From: Trebonia sp.
Lineage (GTDB): Bacteria; Actinomycetota; Actinomycetes; Streptosporangiales; Streptosporangiaceae
Assembly (NCBI GenBank): GCA_030038035.1
Contig: JASHPP010000478.1
Location: 1-8,921, forward strand
Reading direction: 5' to 3'
Length of the DNA stretch: 8,921 nt
Part shown: positions 1 through 5,046 of the stretch, in pieces
Layout of the letters: each line of letters opens with the position of its first letter
Position numbering within the stretch: the first letter of the stretch is position 1
The notes under the pieces: model-generated
Seen by the model: the letters and a program-made list of their open reading frames with translations, nothing else
Database searches by the model: none
What the model was told of the DNA's origin: nothing
Translations under genes and position numbers: made by a program

Positions 1-245
1 TCGCGAACGTGGTCCGGCATGCGCGGGGTCCGTACCGGCTGCGGCTGCTGCGCAGCCGCAGCCTTGTCTGCGAGGTGTTCGACGGCAGCCTGACCACGCC
101 GCGCCCCCGGCGGGCGTCCTGGACCGACGAGGGCGGCCGCGGCCTGCAGCTGATCGCCGCGCTCTGTGACCGCTGGGGGACCAGGAATGTGACGACAGGA
201 AAGGTCATCTGGACCGAGCAGTCCCTGCCCGCGCCGGTTGCCTAG
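1..245 (+). CDS. C-terminal part of a SpoIIE/RsbW-type ATP-binding (HATPase_c_2) regulatory protein, 5' end missing
   Basis: The reading frame is open from the window edge (frame of base 3) to the TAG at 243-245, so the gene starts upstream of the window. About 80 residues are visible. They open with ANVVRHARG, matching the N-box of GHKL anti-sigma kinases (the Asn that binds Mg-ATP is in this box). Next come a beta-rich stretch (YRLRLLRSRSLVCEVFDGS), the glycine-rich ATP-lid motif TDEGGRGLQLI, and the closing WGTR...TGKVIWTEQ strand typical of Streptomyces-type proteins. In actinomycetes this domain occurs alone, as an RsbW-like anti-sigma kinase, or at the C-terminus of multi-domain SpoIIE/PP2C phosphatases; the missing part prevents a choice. 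It probably acts in the cytosol by switching sigma-factor or anti-anti-sigma partners through ATP binding or phosphorylation (family knowledge). Codon use is typical of the GC-rich host. Confidence 0.85.
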   Translation, partial: ANVVRHARGPYRLRLLRSRSLVCEVFDGSLTTPRPRRASWTDEGGRGLQLIAALCDRWGTRNVTTGKVIWTEQSLPAPVA

Positions 246-291
246 CAGGGGTCTGCGATACAAATGCCGGGACGGTGATCCCCTTCATTGC

Positions 292-308
292 CGACTGCAT
301 CGCAGTCG
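292..308 (+). terminator. Short hairpin 47 nt after the ATPase gene, possible terminator
   Basis: CGACTGC (292-298) and GCAGTCG (302-308) form a perfect 7-bp stem with a 3-nt loop. No T-run follows, so it is at best an actinobacterial hairpin-only terminator. Its position just past the stop at 245 is the main argument. Confidence 0.35.
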
Positions 309-392
309 CCATGGGCACGCCTGCCACCCGAGCGCCAGCGAGGAACCTCAGCGGTCAACGCCGTTCCGGATCAGCCAGGCCGCCGACCTCGC

Positions 393-581
393 CTACGGCG
401 AATCAGCAGGGGGGGTAGGTTGTCCAGGTTCTCCAGGTTGTTGTCTTGCTACCGCGTCGGCGGCGGAGCGGAGCGTGCGAAGGCCGCCGCAGCAGTCCAG
501 CGTGTGAACGCCGGCCGTCATGCCCGTTGACGGGCTGTACGTGTAGAACTCGCAGTTGCCGCTGCGGAGTGATTGTCCCAC
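393..581 (-). CDS. Small Cys-containing hypothetical ORF downstream of the GntR gene, possibly the 3' part of a frameshifted gene
   Basis: From GTG at 581 this frame encodes 62 residues ending in a Pro/Gly/Gln-rich tail (PGEPGQPTPPADSP). Nearly every codon from 578 to about 440 ends in G or C, as expected of a real gene here. The core reads CEFYTYSPSTGMTAGVHTLD followed by CCGG, with three Cys in total. I do not recognise the family. No good ribosome site precedes the GTG, and an in-frame TGA lies at 585-587. A second frame starts at ATG 651, overlapping the GntR stop by an ATGA, and has coding-like third positions only up to about 582. A single-base change near the GGTGGG at 577-582 would join the two into one protein of about 85 residues. 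It could therefore be a decayed or frameshifted gene, a separate small gene, or a sequencing error. Confidence 0.4.
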   Translation of the reverse strand: MGQSLRSGNCEFYTYSPSTGMTAGVHTLDCCGGLRTLRSAADAVARQQPGEPGQPTPPADSP

Positions 582-607
582 CGGTCACGTCGCGGACGCG
601 GCACGCC

Positions 608-641
608 ACGCCGGGCGCGGTCACTGACACGCGCCCGGCGT
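608..641 (-). terminator. Perfect 12-bp GC-rich inverted repeat just after the GntR stop codon
   Basis: ACGCCGGGCGCG (608-619) and CGCGCCCGGCGT (630-641) are exact reverse complements around a 10-nt centre. The centre itself holds GTCA/TGAC, so the dyad is almost continuous. It begins 6 nt past the GntR stop (648-650) in the direction of that gene. The stem would be very stable in RNA, so a terminator for the repressor transcript is the simplest reading. No U-run follows, which is common for actinobacterial terminators. A DNA-binding dyad is the alternative. Confidence 0.6.
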
Positions 642-647
642 TGTGCT

Positions 648-920
648 TCATGGCTGCATTGACTGGCGTGTTTCTGAGACGAACGTGCCGCGCCCGTGAA
701 TCGTGGTGATCAGGCCGCGCTCGCGGAGCACTTCCATCGCGCGGCGCACGGTCCCGTAGGAGACCTCGTAGTGCTCGGCAAGGTCCCGCTCGCTGCGCAG
801 CCGCGCGCCCGGCTTCAGCTCGCCTGAGCCGATCCGCGAGGCGATGTCGCCGGCCACGCGCATGTAGGCAAGATCCGCGTCACGCCCGCCGGCCGCCTCG
901 ATCTCGCTCACGGTCAGCAC
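648..920 (-). CDS. Small GntR-family transcriptional repressor (DNA-binding domain only)
   Basis: Ninety residues from GTG 920. Residues 18-83 are a complete GntR winged helix-turn-helix: YMRVAGDIASRI (helix 1), GELKPGARLRSERDLAEHYE (the P/L-x-SER-x-LA signature, residues 34-52), VSYGTVRRAMEVLRERGLI (recognition helix, 53-71) and HGRGTFV (wing, 75-81). There is no effector-binding (UTRA/FCD/aminotransferase) domain, so it is a stand-alone DNA-binding protein. Such short GntR regulators are common in actinomycete plasmids and integrative elements (family knowledge). An upstream extension of the frame to 1196 has non-coding composition. GTG 920 is preferred because GGGGG (929-933) lies 8 nt ahead and the promoter sits directly upstream. 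The operator overlapping that promoter suggests autorepression and possible control of the divergent small ORFs. Confidence 0.85.
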   Translation of the reverse strand: MLTVSEIEAAGGRDADLAYMRVAGDIASRIGSGELKPGARLRSERDLAEHYEVSYGTVRRAMEVLRERGLITTIHGRGTFVSETRQSMQP

Positions 921-987
921 GATAGCTACCCCCGACCTGCACAGATGACTCCGGTAGCTATCATAAAGCTCCGATAGAGCTATACAA
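921..987 (-). promoter_or_regulatory. Promoter and operator-like repeats of the GntR gene
   Basis: Reading leftward, TTGTAT (982-987) and TATGAT (960-965) form a good -35/-10 pair with a 16-bp spacer, giving a start near 953 and a leader of about 33 nt. GATAGCTACC (921-930) and GGTAGCTATC (953-962) are a perfect 10-bp inverted repeat whose arm centres are 32 bp apart, about three helical turns. The right arm overlaps the -10, and the left arm abuts the GTG start and covers part of its ribosome site. A third related site, GATAGAGCTAT (973-983), abuts the -35. This is the layout expected for cooperative autorepression by a GntR dimer; binding itself is inferred. Confidence 0.65.
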
Positions 988-998
988 GAGCATCTTGA

Positions 999-1193
999 AT
1001 GAGTAGCGTGTCGGGCATGATGGTCGCAGGCGATCCCGAGTACGTGGACCAGGTGCCCCGGCGCGGCGTGCGGGGCTGCCCACCCCGGCGTGAGGATCAC
1101 CCGTGGCCGTGGCCGTGGCTGGTGGCAGGCCGTCATGCCCGTGGACGTCGGCGAGACCGTCATCAGCCGGTACGAACTGGAAGACCTGCTTGA
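999..1193 (+). CDS. Possible small hypothetical ORF divergent from the GntR gene
   Basis: Sixty-four codons from ATG 999. The first 43 or so (MSSVSGMMVAGDPEYVDQVP onward) have G/C-ending codons; after about 1129 the third-position bias is lost. TATACA (981-986) could serve as a -10 for a nearly leaderless message, but no clear -35 exists. The frame overlaps the 1135 ORF by 59 nt in another frame, which is unusual for two real genes. No family is recognised. Chance cannot be excluded. Confidence 0.25.
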   Translation: MSSVSGMMVAGDPEYVDQVPRRGVRGCPPRREDHPWPWPWLVAGRHARGRRRDRHQPVRTGRPA

Positions 1194-1338
1194 CACGCTC
1201 GAAGCGCTCGACAGGGAGCGGCGATCACGCCGCGCGCCGTGGATCGTCTACGAGGTCCCCGTGGGTAGACCAAGATCAGCCATCCTCGTTTGCGTTGACG
1301 CGGTTAGCATGTCCCTCTCAGCACGACAACCTGTCTAG
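1135..1338 (+). CDS. Possible small hypothetical protein with a helical N-terminal half
   Basis: From ATG 1135 the frame gives 67 residues. Positions 1-43 (MPVDVGETVISRYELEDLLD, then TLEALDRERRSRRAPWIVYE and VPV) use almost only G/C-ending codons and look like a real charged helix followed by a strand. Beyond about 1262 codon use degrades (AGA, CCA, AGA, TCA, GTT, GCA, CGA), so the original C-terminus may have been replaced at a junction there. GGTGGCAGG at 1121-1129 is a weak ribosome site. GTG 1090 is an alternative in-frame start that adds 15 residues, including an RGRGRG repeat. No family is recognised. It lies on the divergent side of the GntR operator and could be under its control. Confidence 0.35.
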   Translation: MPVDVGETVISRYELEDLLDTLEALDRERRSRRAPWIVYEVPVGRPRSAILVCVDAVSMSLSARQPV

Positions 1339-1673
1339 TTTCTCGTGTTACGTTGTTGAGTACGACACGCCGCAAGGCTGGTTGACAGACGTTCCCTTGG
1401 TGGGGTAAGGGGCAGGCGGTAGCGGTGCAGGCAGAGTCGGCAACACCCTTGGCAGAGGCTGTGTTCAGCCGTACGGCGGATCGCCCGCCGCTTCGAGACC
1501 GGACGGGGCGACAGTCGCGCAGAGTGGACTCTTATAGTGCGGGTCGGACCCGATGCCTTTGATGCCGAATGGTGGCTGTGGCGTCGTAAGCATCGCAAGG
1601 TCCCATGAGACTGTCCGACCTGCCCGCGGCAAGCGTCTCTGCCCAGAGACCGAGACTGACAGAAGGGGTGACG
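1339..1673 (+). other. Gene-less 335-bp stretch upstream of the three-gene cassette
   Basis: No frame here has convincing codon bias or a recognisable product. TTGACA (1382-1387) is a consensus -35 but has only weak -10 partners (GTAAGG or TAAGGG). TATAGT (1533-1538) is a good -10 with no matching -35. Either could supply the promoter of the cassette, most plausibly the second, which lies about 135 nt before the first start. ATG 1605 is in frame with the first cassette gene, but a strong ribosome site favours a start at 1674. Confidence 0.4.
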
Positions 1674-1919
1674 GTGCCACGAATTAACATGCCAGGCAGC
1701 GGCGAGATCGAAGTAGACGAAGTCGGTTTCGAGCCTGTCCAGGAGTCCTGGAACGAGTACCGTCTTGCAGACGGGGCCACTTTGCGGCTGAGACTGGTTT
1801 TGGCTGCCGTATATCGTGTTCCGGGTGCCCAGGATGCGGAAGGCAATCCAGTGTATGCGGCTCGATCGACGAACGTGATGTCCGTCGAAGCACCCGATAG
1901 CCTTCGCGGGGAGAGTTGA
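1674..1919 (+). CDS. Small conserved protein of unknown function (WNEY motif), first gene of the cassette
   Basis: Eighty-one residues from GTG 1674, chosen because GAAGGGG (1662-1668) stands 5 nt ahead; ATG 1689 and ATG 1605 are the alternatives. The sequence is acidic and probably mostly beta. Residues 12-24 are IEVDEVGFEPVQE, followed by SWNEYRLADGATLRLRLVLA (25-44), VYRV (46-49), the loop GAQDAEGNPVYAA (51-63) and STNVMSVEAPDSLR (65-78). The pattern 'pWNEY.L.DG..l..klVl..V.R...D..G.PvY...s.NVv.V..P..Lr' resembles a family of small bacterial and archaeal proteins I have seen annotated only as hypothetical. Its stop (1917-1919) lies 5 nt before the next start, so the two are probably cotranscribed and translationally coupled. 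No signal peptide or membrane segment is seen. The function is unknown. Confidence 0.7.
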   Translation: MPRINMPGSGEIEVDEVGFEPVQESWNEYRLADGATLRLRLVLAAVYRVPGAQDAEGNPVYAARSTNVMSVEAPDSLRGES

Positions 1920-1924
1920 TTGCC

Positions 1925-2380
1925 GTGACGATGACAATCACGGAAGCTCCGCGAGCGTGGCACTGGCAGCAAGGCGGAGACACAGACGAAGTATCAATCG
2001 ACTCAACGCTAGCACCTCAGACCTTCACTTTCAGCGAAACCCTGATTACTGTCCGACCTACGTCACCTCCATCTCCGCAACCATCCGATCATGGAGTTGA
2101 GCAAATATTCAACGCTCTCTCAGCTCAGTGGCTTAGGGAAACCTCAATCGAATCGGATGTCGAGCGAATCGTCTTCCATCCGGCTTATCAGCGGATCATA
2201 GGGCTCGGGCCGCAAGCACTGCCCTTCATCCTGAAAGACCTCACGCAGTCTCATCATCATTGGTTCTGGGCGCTCACGGCGATTACCGGCGAGGACGTTA
2301 CGGAAGCCCAGACCACCGTAGGCGGAGCCGTGGAGGCGTGGCTAGCCTGGGGGCGCAGCCACGGACTCATAGATGGATGA
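1925..2380 (+). CDS. Helical-repeat-like conserved protein of unknown function, second gene of the cassette
   Basis: GTG 1925 is chosen because GGGGAGA (1908-1914) precedes it by 10 nt; the in-frame TTG 1916 is too close to that site, and ATG 1931 is possible. The protein is 151 residues. The N-terminal third is Ser/Thr/Pro-rich and probably a flexible linker. The C-terminal half is helical: VEQIFNALSAQW, then HPAYQRIIGLGPQALPFILK (codons 2177-2236), HWFWALTAITGED and AVEAWLAWGR. The block 'HPAYQRIIGLG..ALPFIL..L....HWFWALTAITGE....W..WG' matches a recurring hypothetical family that looks like one or two HEAT-type helical pairs; this is recall, not a search. Its end overlaps the next gene by 8 nt. 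GC content is well below the flanks (about 53% over 2041-2100), suggesting acquisition from another genome. A binding or scaffold role is inference only. Confidence 0.75.
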   Translation: MTMTITEAPRAWHWQQGGDTDEVSIDSTLAPQTFTFSETLITVRPTSPPSPQPSDHGVEQIFNALSAQWLRETSIESDVERIVFHPAYQRIIGLGPQALPFILKDLTQSHHHWFWALTAITGEDVTEAQTTVGGAVEAWLAWGRSHGLIDG

Positions 2381-2921
2381 CGCAGAGGTAGCCGGACATT
2401 TTCCCAAAGTAAGCGAGCAAGGTTTCAGGATCACAAGTGAAATTGATTTTGACTATAATTGCATCGCATGGGCCGTGGGCGACACGCATCGCTTCTGGTG
2501 GCCGGGCGTGCAAGGCGAGCGCCGTGGCCCCTATTACTGGCCGGAGGGGGTTCCGTACACAGTAACCCTTGAAGCGTTTGCCCAAGCGTTGGCCACCGAA
2601 GGATATGAGCCGTGTGCCACCGGCGATCTTGAGGATGGCATCGAGAAGGCGGCCATCTTTGCCTGGCCCAACGGCAGGCCCAGGCACGCTGCGAGGCAGC
2701 TAGAGGACGGCACCTGGACGAGCAAGATTGGCGAAGATGTGGATATCTGCCACAACTCGCTAGAAGGAATGGCAGGAGCCGCCTATGGACAACCTGTGAT
2801 GTTCTTGAGCAGGGCACGCCCAACCTCGAGGCGGCAGGGAGGATTGTTAATTCAAGGCCTGGTCCGGCTGCCCTCGCGAGTTAATAGATGGTTGGGCAGG
2901 GGACCGCTCCGCCTTGCTTGA
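2373..2921 (+). CDS. DUF7689-like protein with a Cys-His pattern, third gene of the cassette
   Basis: 182 residues from ATG 2373, which overlaps the previous stop by 8 nt, so translation is probably coupled. The conserved core is DYNCIAWAVGDTHRFWWP (27-44), YYWPEGVPYTVTLEAFAQAL (54-73), GYEPC (77-81), EKAAIF (91-96), HAARQLEDGTWTSKIGEDVD (105-124), then YGQPVMFL (138-145). This layout is what I know as DUF7689, a family without assigned activity. The order Cys30, His105 followed by a W.SK.G strand is also the order in papain-fold (NlpC/CHAP-like) cysteine hydrolases that begin with an 'NC..W' helix, so a hydrolase or a degenerate relative is possible (inference). The last 35 residues, after SRARP, look like a non-conserved extension. 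The first 30 codons are strikingly AT-rich (about 35% GC over 2401-2460). There is no signal peptide. Confidence 0.75.
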   Translation: MDDAEVAGHFPKVSEQGFRITSEIDFDYNCIAWAVGDTHRFWWPGVQGERRGPYYWPEGVPYTVTLEAFAQALATEGYEPCATGDLEDGIEKAAIFAWPNGRPRHAARQLEDGTWTSKIGEDVDICHNSLEGMAGAAYGQPVMFLSRARPTSRRQGGLLIQGLVRLPSRVNRWLGRGPLRLA

Positions 2922-2993
2922 CTGGGGTAACCATCACGGAATCTTGGGGTACGCCCTCGCGCCGGTCGGCCGTGAGATCCCCTGACCCGCACC

Positions 2994-3015
2994 GGAGGGT
3001 TTCGCGACACCCTCC
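2994..3015 (+). terminator. Hairpin between convergent genes
   Basis: GGAGGGT (2994-3000) and ACCCTCC (3009-3015) form a 7-bp stem with an 8-nt loop. It lies 72 nt after the cassette and 43 nt before the stop of the leftward oxidase gene, so it could end transcription from both sides. There is no T-run on either strand. Confidence 0.45.
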
Positions 3016-3058
3016 TGGCAACGGGGTTGACGGAAACGCTTGCTGTTCTCGGGCACGG

Positions 3059-4333
3059 TCAGCGGATCGCGCGGACCCCGAGTCTTTCCAGGCGGCTGTT
3101 GCTGAACCGCCCTTGCGGGTCGAGCCGTTCGAACAAGGCCCGCGCGTCGCGAAGGCGGGGGTACAGCGGTTCGAGCTTTTCGGCTTCGATGTGCGAGACC
3201 TTGCCCCAGTGCGGCCGGGTCGCAAACGGCGCCAGTGCCGCCTCGACTTCCCGCACCGCGCCATCGACTGGGCCGGGGCGGTTGCGCCAGGTGAAGTGGA
3301 TGGCCAGTGTCTCGCGATCGTACGATCCGCTCAGCCACAGGCCGTCCGCGGCGGTCGCGCGGATCTCGGTTACGAGCAACAGCGGCGTCACCAGGGAAGC
3401 CAGCCGCCGGACGGCGGCCAGGCACGCCGGCCCGTGACGCCTGGCCACGAAGTACTCCGACTGGATCTCGTCCCCGTTGCTCGGCCTGACATCGGCGCGG
3501 AAATGCGGGAGCCGCTGCGACCAGGGGCCGGCCGCGCCGTGCACCGTGAGATTGTCAACAGGGGAATCGGCGAGCCGCGCCGGCCCTGGATCCCGGTGTG
3601 CCCCGAAGAGTTCTGCGGGCACGGCGTCGTCCGGTCCAGCGACCCGGCGCTTGACCCACGCCTGAACCGATTCCCCGCTCCAGTCGGTGAACAGGCTCAC
3701 GCTGTAGCCGACCGACATAATGCCGTCCAGGTCGGCGAGCACGCGATCCCAGGACAGGCCGGCGTACACATCCTGCCTGACCAGGTAGGCCGGCTCGACG
3801 TCCAACGTGACGCGCACGACGATGCCGAACGCCCCAAGCCCGACCGGCATCCCGTCGAAATCCGGGTCGGGGCGTCCGGCGTGCCGGAGTTCGCTGTCAG
3901 CGTCCACATAATCCAGCCCGGCGACCGCCGCCGACAGGACGCGGTTGCCGCTCCCCGACCCGTGAGTGCCGGTGGCGATCGCGCCGGCGATGGAGACGTG
4001 CGGCAGCGAGGCCAGGTTGCCCAGGGCCCAGCCCCGCTCCTGCAGCCACGCGGCGATCGCCCCGTACGTGGTCCCGGCTCCGACCGTCACCGTCCGCGAG
4101 GACTCATCCAGAACGGGATCGGGCGCGATGCCTGTCACGGTCACGAGGGTGGCCCCGTTGTCGGCGAGGTCGTTGAATGAGTGCCGGGTCCCGAGCGCGC
4201 GAACGCGGCCGCCCGCGGCGACGGCACGGCGTACGTCCTGGATTGTCCGCGCGGCGACCAGCCGGCGCGCGGTGAACTGGTAGGCCCCCGACCAAGTCCT
4301 GAACCCGGACGTCTCCGAACCCGGATCGATCAC
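3059..4333 (-). CDS. Alditol (xylitol/sorbitol) oxidase, FAD-dependent, AldO-like
   Basis: 424 residues from GTG 4333, close to the 418 of Streptomyces coelicolor AldO. The family oxidises the C1 hydroxyl of sugar alcohols to the aldose, passing electrons from FAD to O2 to give H2O2. Residues 26-180 are the FAD-binding (VAO/PCMH) domain: RALGTRHSFN holds His51, equivalent to the His that covalently links FAD in AldO, and ASLPHVSIAGAIATGTHGSG (108-127) is the pyrophosphate-binding loop. The C-terminal ALO domain keeps every active-site residue I can align: Ser109, Glu323 and Arg325 (TEIRATAAD), His346 and Thr348 (IHFTW), and Lys378 (HWGKV), each offset by 3 from AldO Ser106, Glu320, Arg322, His343, Thr345 and Lys375. 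GTG 4333 is preferred over 4417 because GAGG precedes it and the extra 28 residues have no counterpart in the family. No secretion signal is seen. The gene stands alone, without a sugar-alcohol transporter. Confidence 0.93.
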   Translation of the reverse strand: MIDPGSETSGFRTWSGAYQFTARRLVAARTIQDVRRAVAAGGRVRALGTRHSFNDLADNGATLVTVTGIAPDPVLDESSRTVTVGAGTTYGAIAAWLQERGWALGNLASLPHVSIAGAIATGTHGSGSGNRVLSAAVAGLDYVDADSELRHAGRPDPDFDGMPVGLGAFGIVVRVTLDVEPAYLVRQDVYAGLSWDRVLADLDGIMSVGYSVSLFTDWSGESVQAWVKRRVAGPDDAVPAELFGAHRDPGPARLADSPVDNLTVHGAAGPWSQRLPHFRADVRPSNGDEIQSEYFVARRHGPACLAAVRRLASLVTPLLLVTEIRATAADGLWLSGSYDRETLAIHFTWRNRPGPVDGAVREVEAALAPFATRPHWGKVSHIEAEKLEPLYPRLRDARALFERLDPQGRFSNSRLERLGVRAIR

Positions 4334-4504
4334 AGTGTCCTCGCCCCCGATGCCTTGCCCTGGTCCCAATGCGGTGAGTATTACAGGTCCCAGACTGCCC
4401 TGACCGAACGCAGGCACAAGAAGGACAGCCCACCCCGGCCGTGATCACCGAAAGAGAAGTCTTCACGGTTTCAGGGGAAACGCCGGGCTGCCGGTGGCAG
4501 CTGA
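4334..4504. other. Intergenic stretch with two short hairpins, upstream of the oxidase
   Basis: This is the region from which the leftward oxidase must be transcribed. Reading leftward, TAATAC (4379-4384) is a possible -10, but no good -35 is paired with it. Two adjacent short dyads are visible: GTTTC/GAAAC (4468-4472/4477-4481) and GCTGCC/GGCAGC (4487-4492/4496-4501, 3-nt loop). Their role is unknown. No coding frame with supporting bias is seen. Confidence 0.3.
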
Positions 4505-4669
4505 CCGAGCGCGGTGCGGAATGAGGGCTGCACCGGCGGTTCCTTCATCTCAGTTGCCGAGGCCCATAGACCACCGCAACCATGCTGCGGGTCGCCCGCG
4601 CATGATCTCGTCACCGCTCGCGATATGACCGATGCCGAGAAGAAGACCTTCCGCAGGAAGGCACGATAA
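4505..4669 (+). pseudogene. Remnant of a BrnT-like toxin gene (C-terminal tail only)
   Basis: The frame ending at TAA 4667-4669 closes with VTARDMTDAEKKTFRRKAR (4610-4666). 'TARDMT..E...f....' is the characteristic C-terminal tail of BrnT/DUF4258-type RNase toxins. Going upstream, the frame soon stops resembling the family (Cys- and Pro-rich, with a TGA at 4502-4504), and the other two frames also lack the expected toxin body. Only about 20 codons of the tail therefore survive. The stop lies 2 nt before the antitoxin ATG, the spacing expected of an intact toxin-antitoxin operon. The toxin was probably lost by a deletion whose right endpoint lies near 4600. I do not see an alternative start that would make a functional protein. 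Confidence 0.7.
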
Positions 4670-4671
4670 CC

Positions 4672-5016
4672 ATGACTAAGCGCAACGAGCAGCTTCCCCG
4701 GGCCGCCGCAGAGCTTGAGCAGCTAGCCAGCTACTGCACCTCGCACGACACCAGCACTGAGATGGAATACGGCGAGTGGGTCGAACCGCAGCCGATGGCC
4801 ACCACCTCCCTACGCCTGCCCACTGACGTGATCAGCCAGCTCAAGCTCCAGGCCAAGGCCAGGCACGTCCGCTACACCAGCTATGTGCGCTCAATCCTGG
4901 AGCGCGCAGCGCGGGGAGAACCTCCGCCGGAGATAGCCGGCATCACTGAGCGGCTGGGACGCATCGAACGCGCGGTCACCGGTGGCCGCCGCGGAGATAA
5001 TCCGGAGACAGCGTGA
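4672..5016 (+). CDS. Ribbon-helix-helix (CopG/BrnA-type) antitoxin, now without its toxin
   Basis: 114 residues from ATG 4672, with AGGAAGG (4654-4660) as the ribosome site. The N-terminus MTKRNEQLPR...LASYCTSHDTSTEMEYGEWV is the toxin-contacting region typical of antitoxins paired with BrnT-like toxins in actinobacteria. Residues 43-80 (ATTSLRLPTDVISQLKLQAK then ARHVRYTSYVRSILERAA) form a ribbon-helix-helix: the TTSLRLP strand inserts in the DNA groove, followed by two helices. The tail ITERLGRIERAV is a further short helix. In intact pairs this protein neutralises the toxin and represses the operon promoter (family knowledge). Here the toxin is reduced to a tail, so this may be an orphan antitoxin that could still bind other operators or a toxin encoded elsewhere. 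It meets the next gene tail to tail, 30 nt away. Confidence 0.85.
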   Translation: MTKRNEQLPRAAAELEQLASYCTSHDTSTEMEYGEWVEPQPMATTSLRLPTDVISQLKLQAKARHVRYTSYVRSILERAARGEPPPEIAGITERLGRIERAVTGGRRGDNPETA

Positions 5017-5046
5017 CCCCGACCCGCCGCCGCCGGCCGAGACTAC

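Noticed and set aside
1101..1126. CCGTGG triplicate (CCGTGGCCGTGGCCGTGG)
   Set aside because: A short low-complexity run in GC-rich DNA; no sign of function.
513..1142. Shared 15-mer GGCCGTCATGCCCGT at 513-527 and 1128-1142
   Set aside because: The match does not extend meaningfully (one mismatch, then GACG) and the two sites fall in different coding contexts; chance in GC-rich DNA is likely.
921..1196. N-terminal extension of the GntR protein up to 1196
   Set aside because: Sequence is low-quality and has no family counterpart, and it would run through the promoter and operator; GTG 920 has a ribosome site.
1335..1937. 200-codon leftward open frame over the gene-less stretch
   Set aside because: Ser/Arg/His-rich with no codon bias, and it overlaps the first cassette gene on the other strand.
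2888..4180. 430-codon rightward open frame
   Set aside because: It lies opposite the oxidase, has no recognisable domain and an Arg/Pro/Gly-rich composition; it is the antisense shadow of a clearly real gene.
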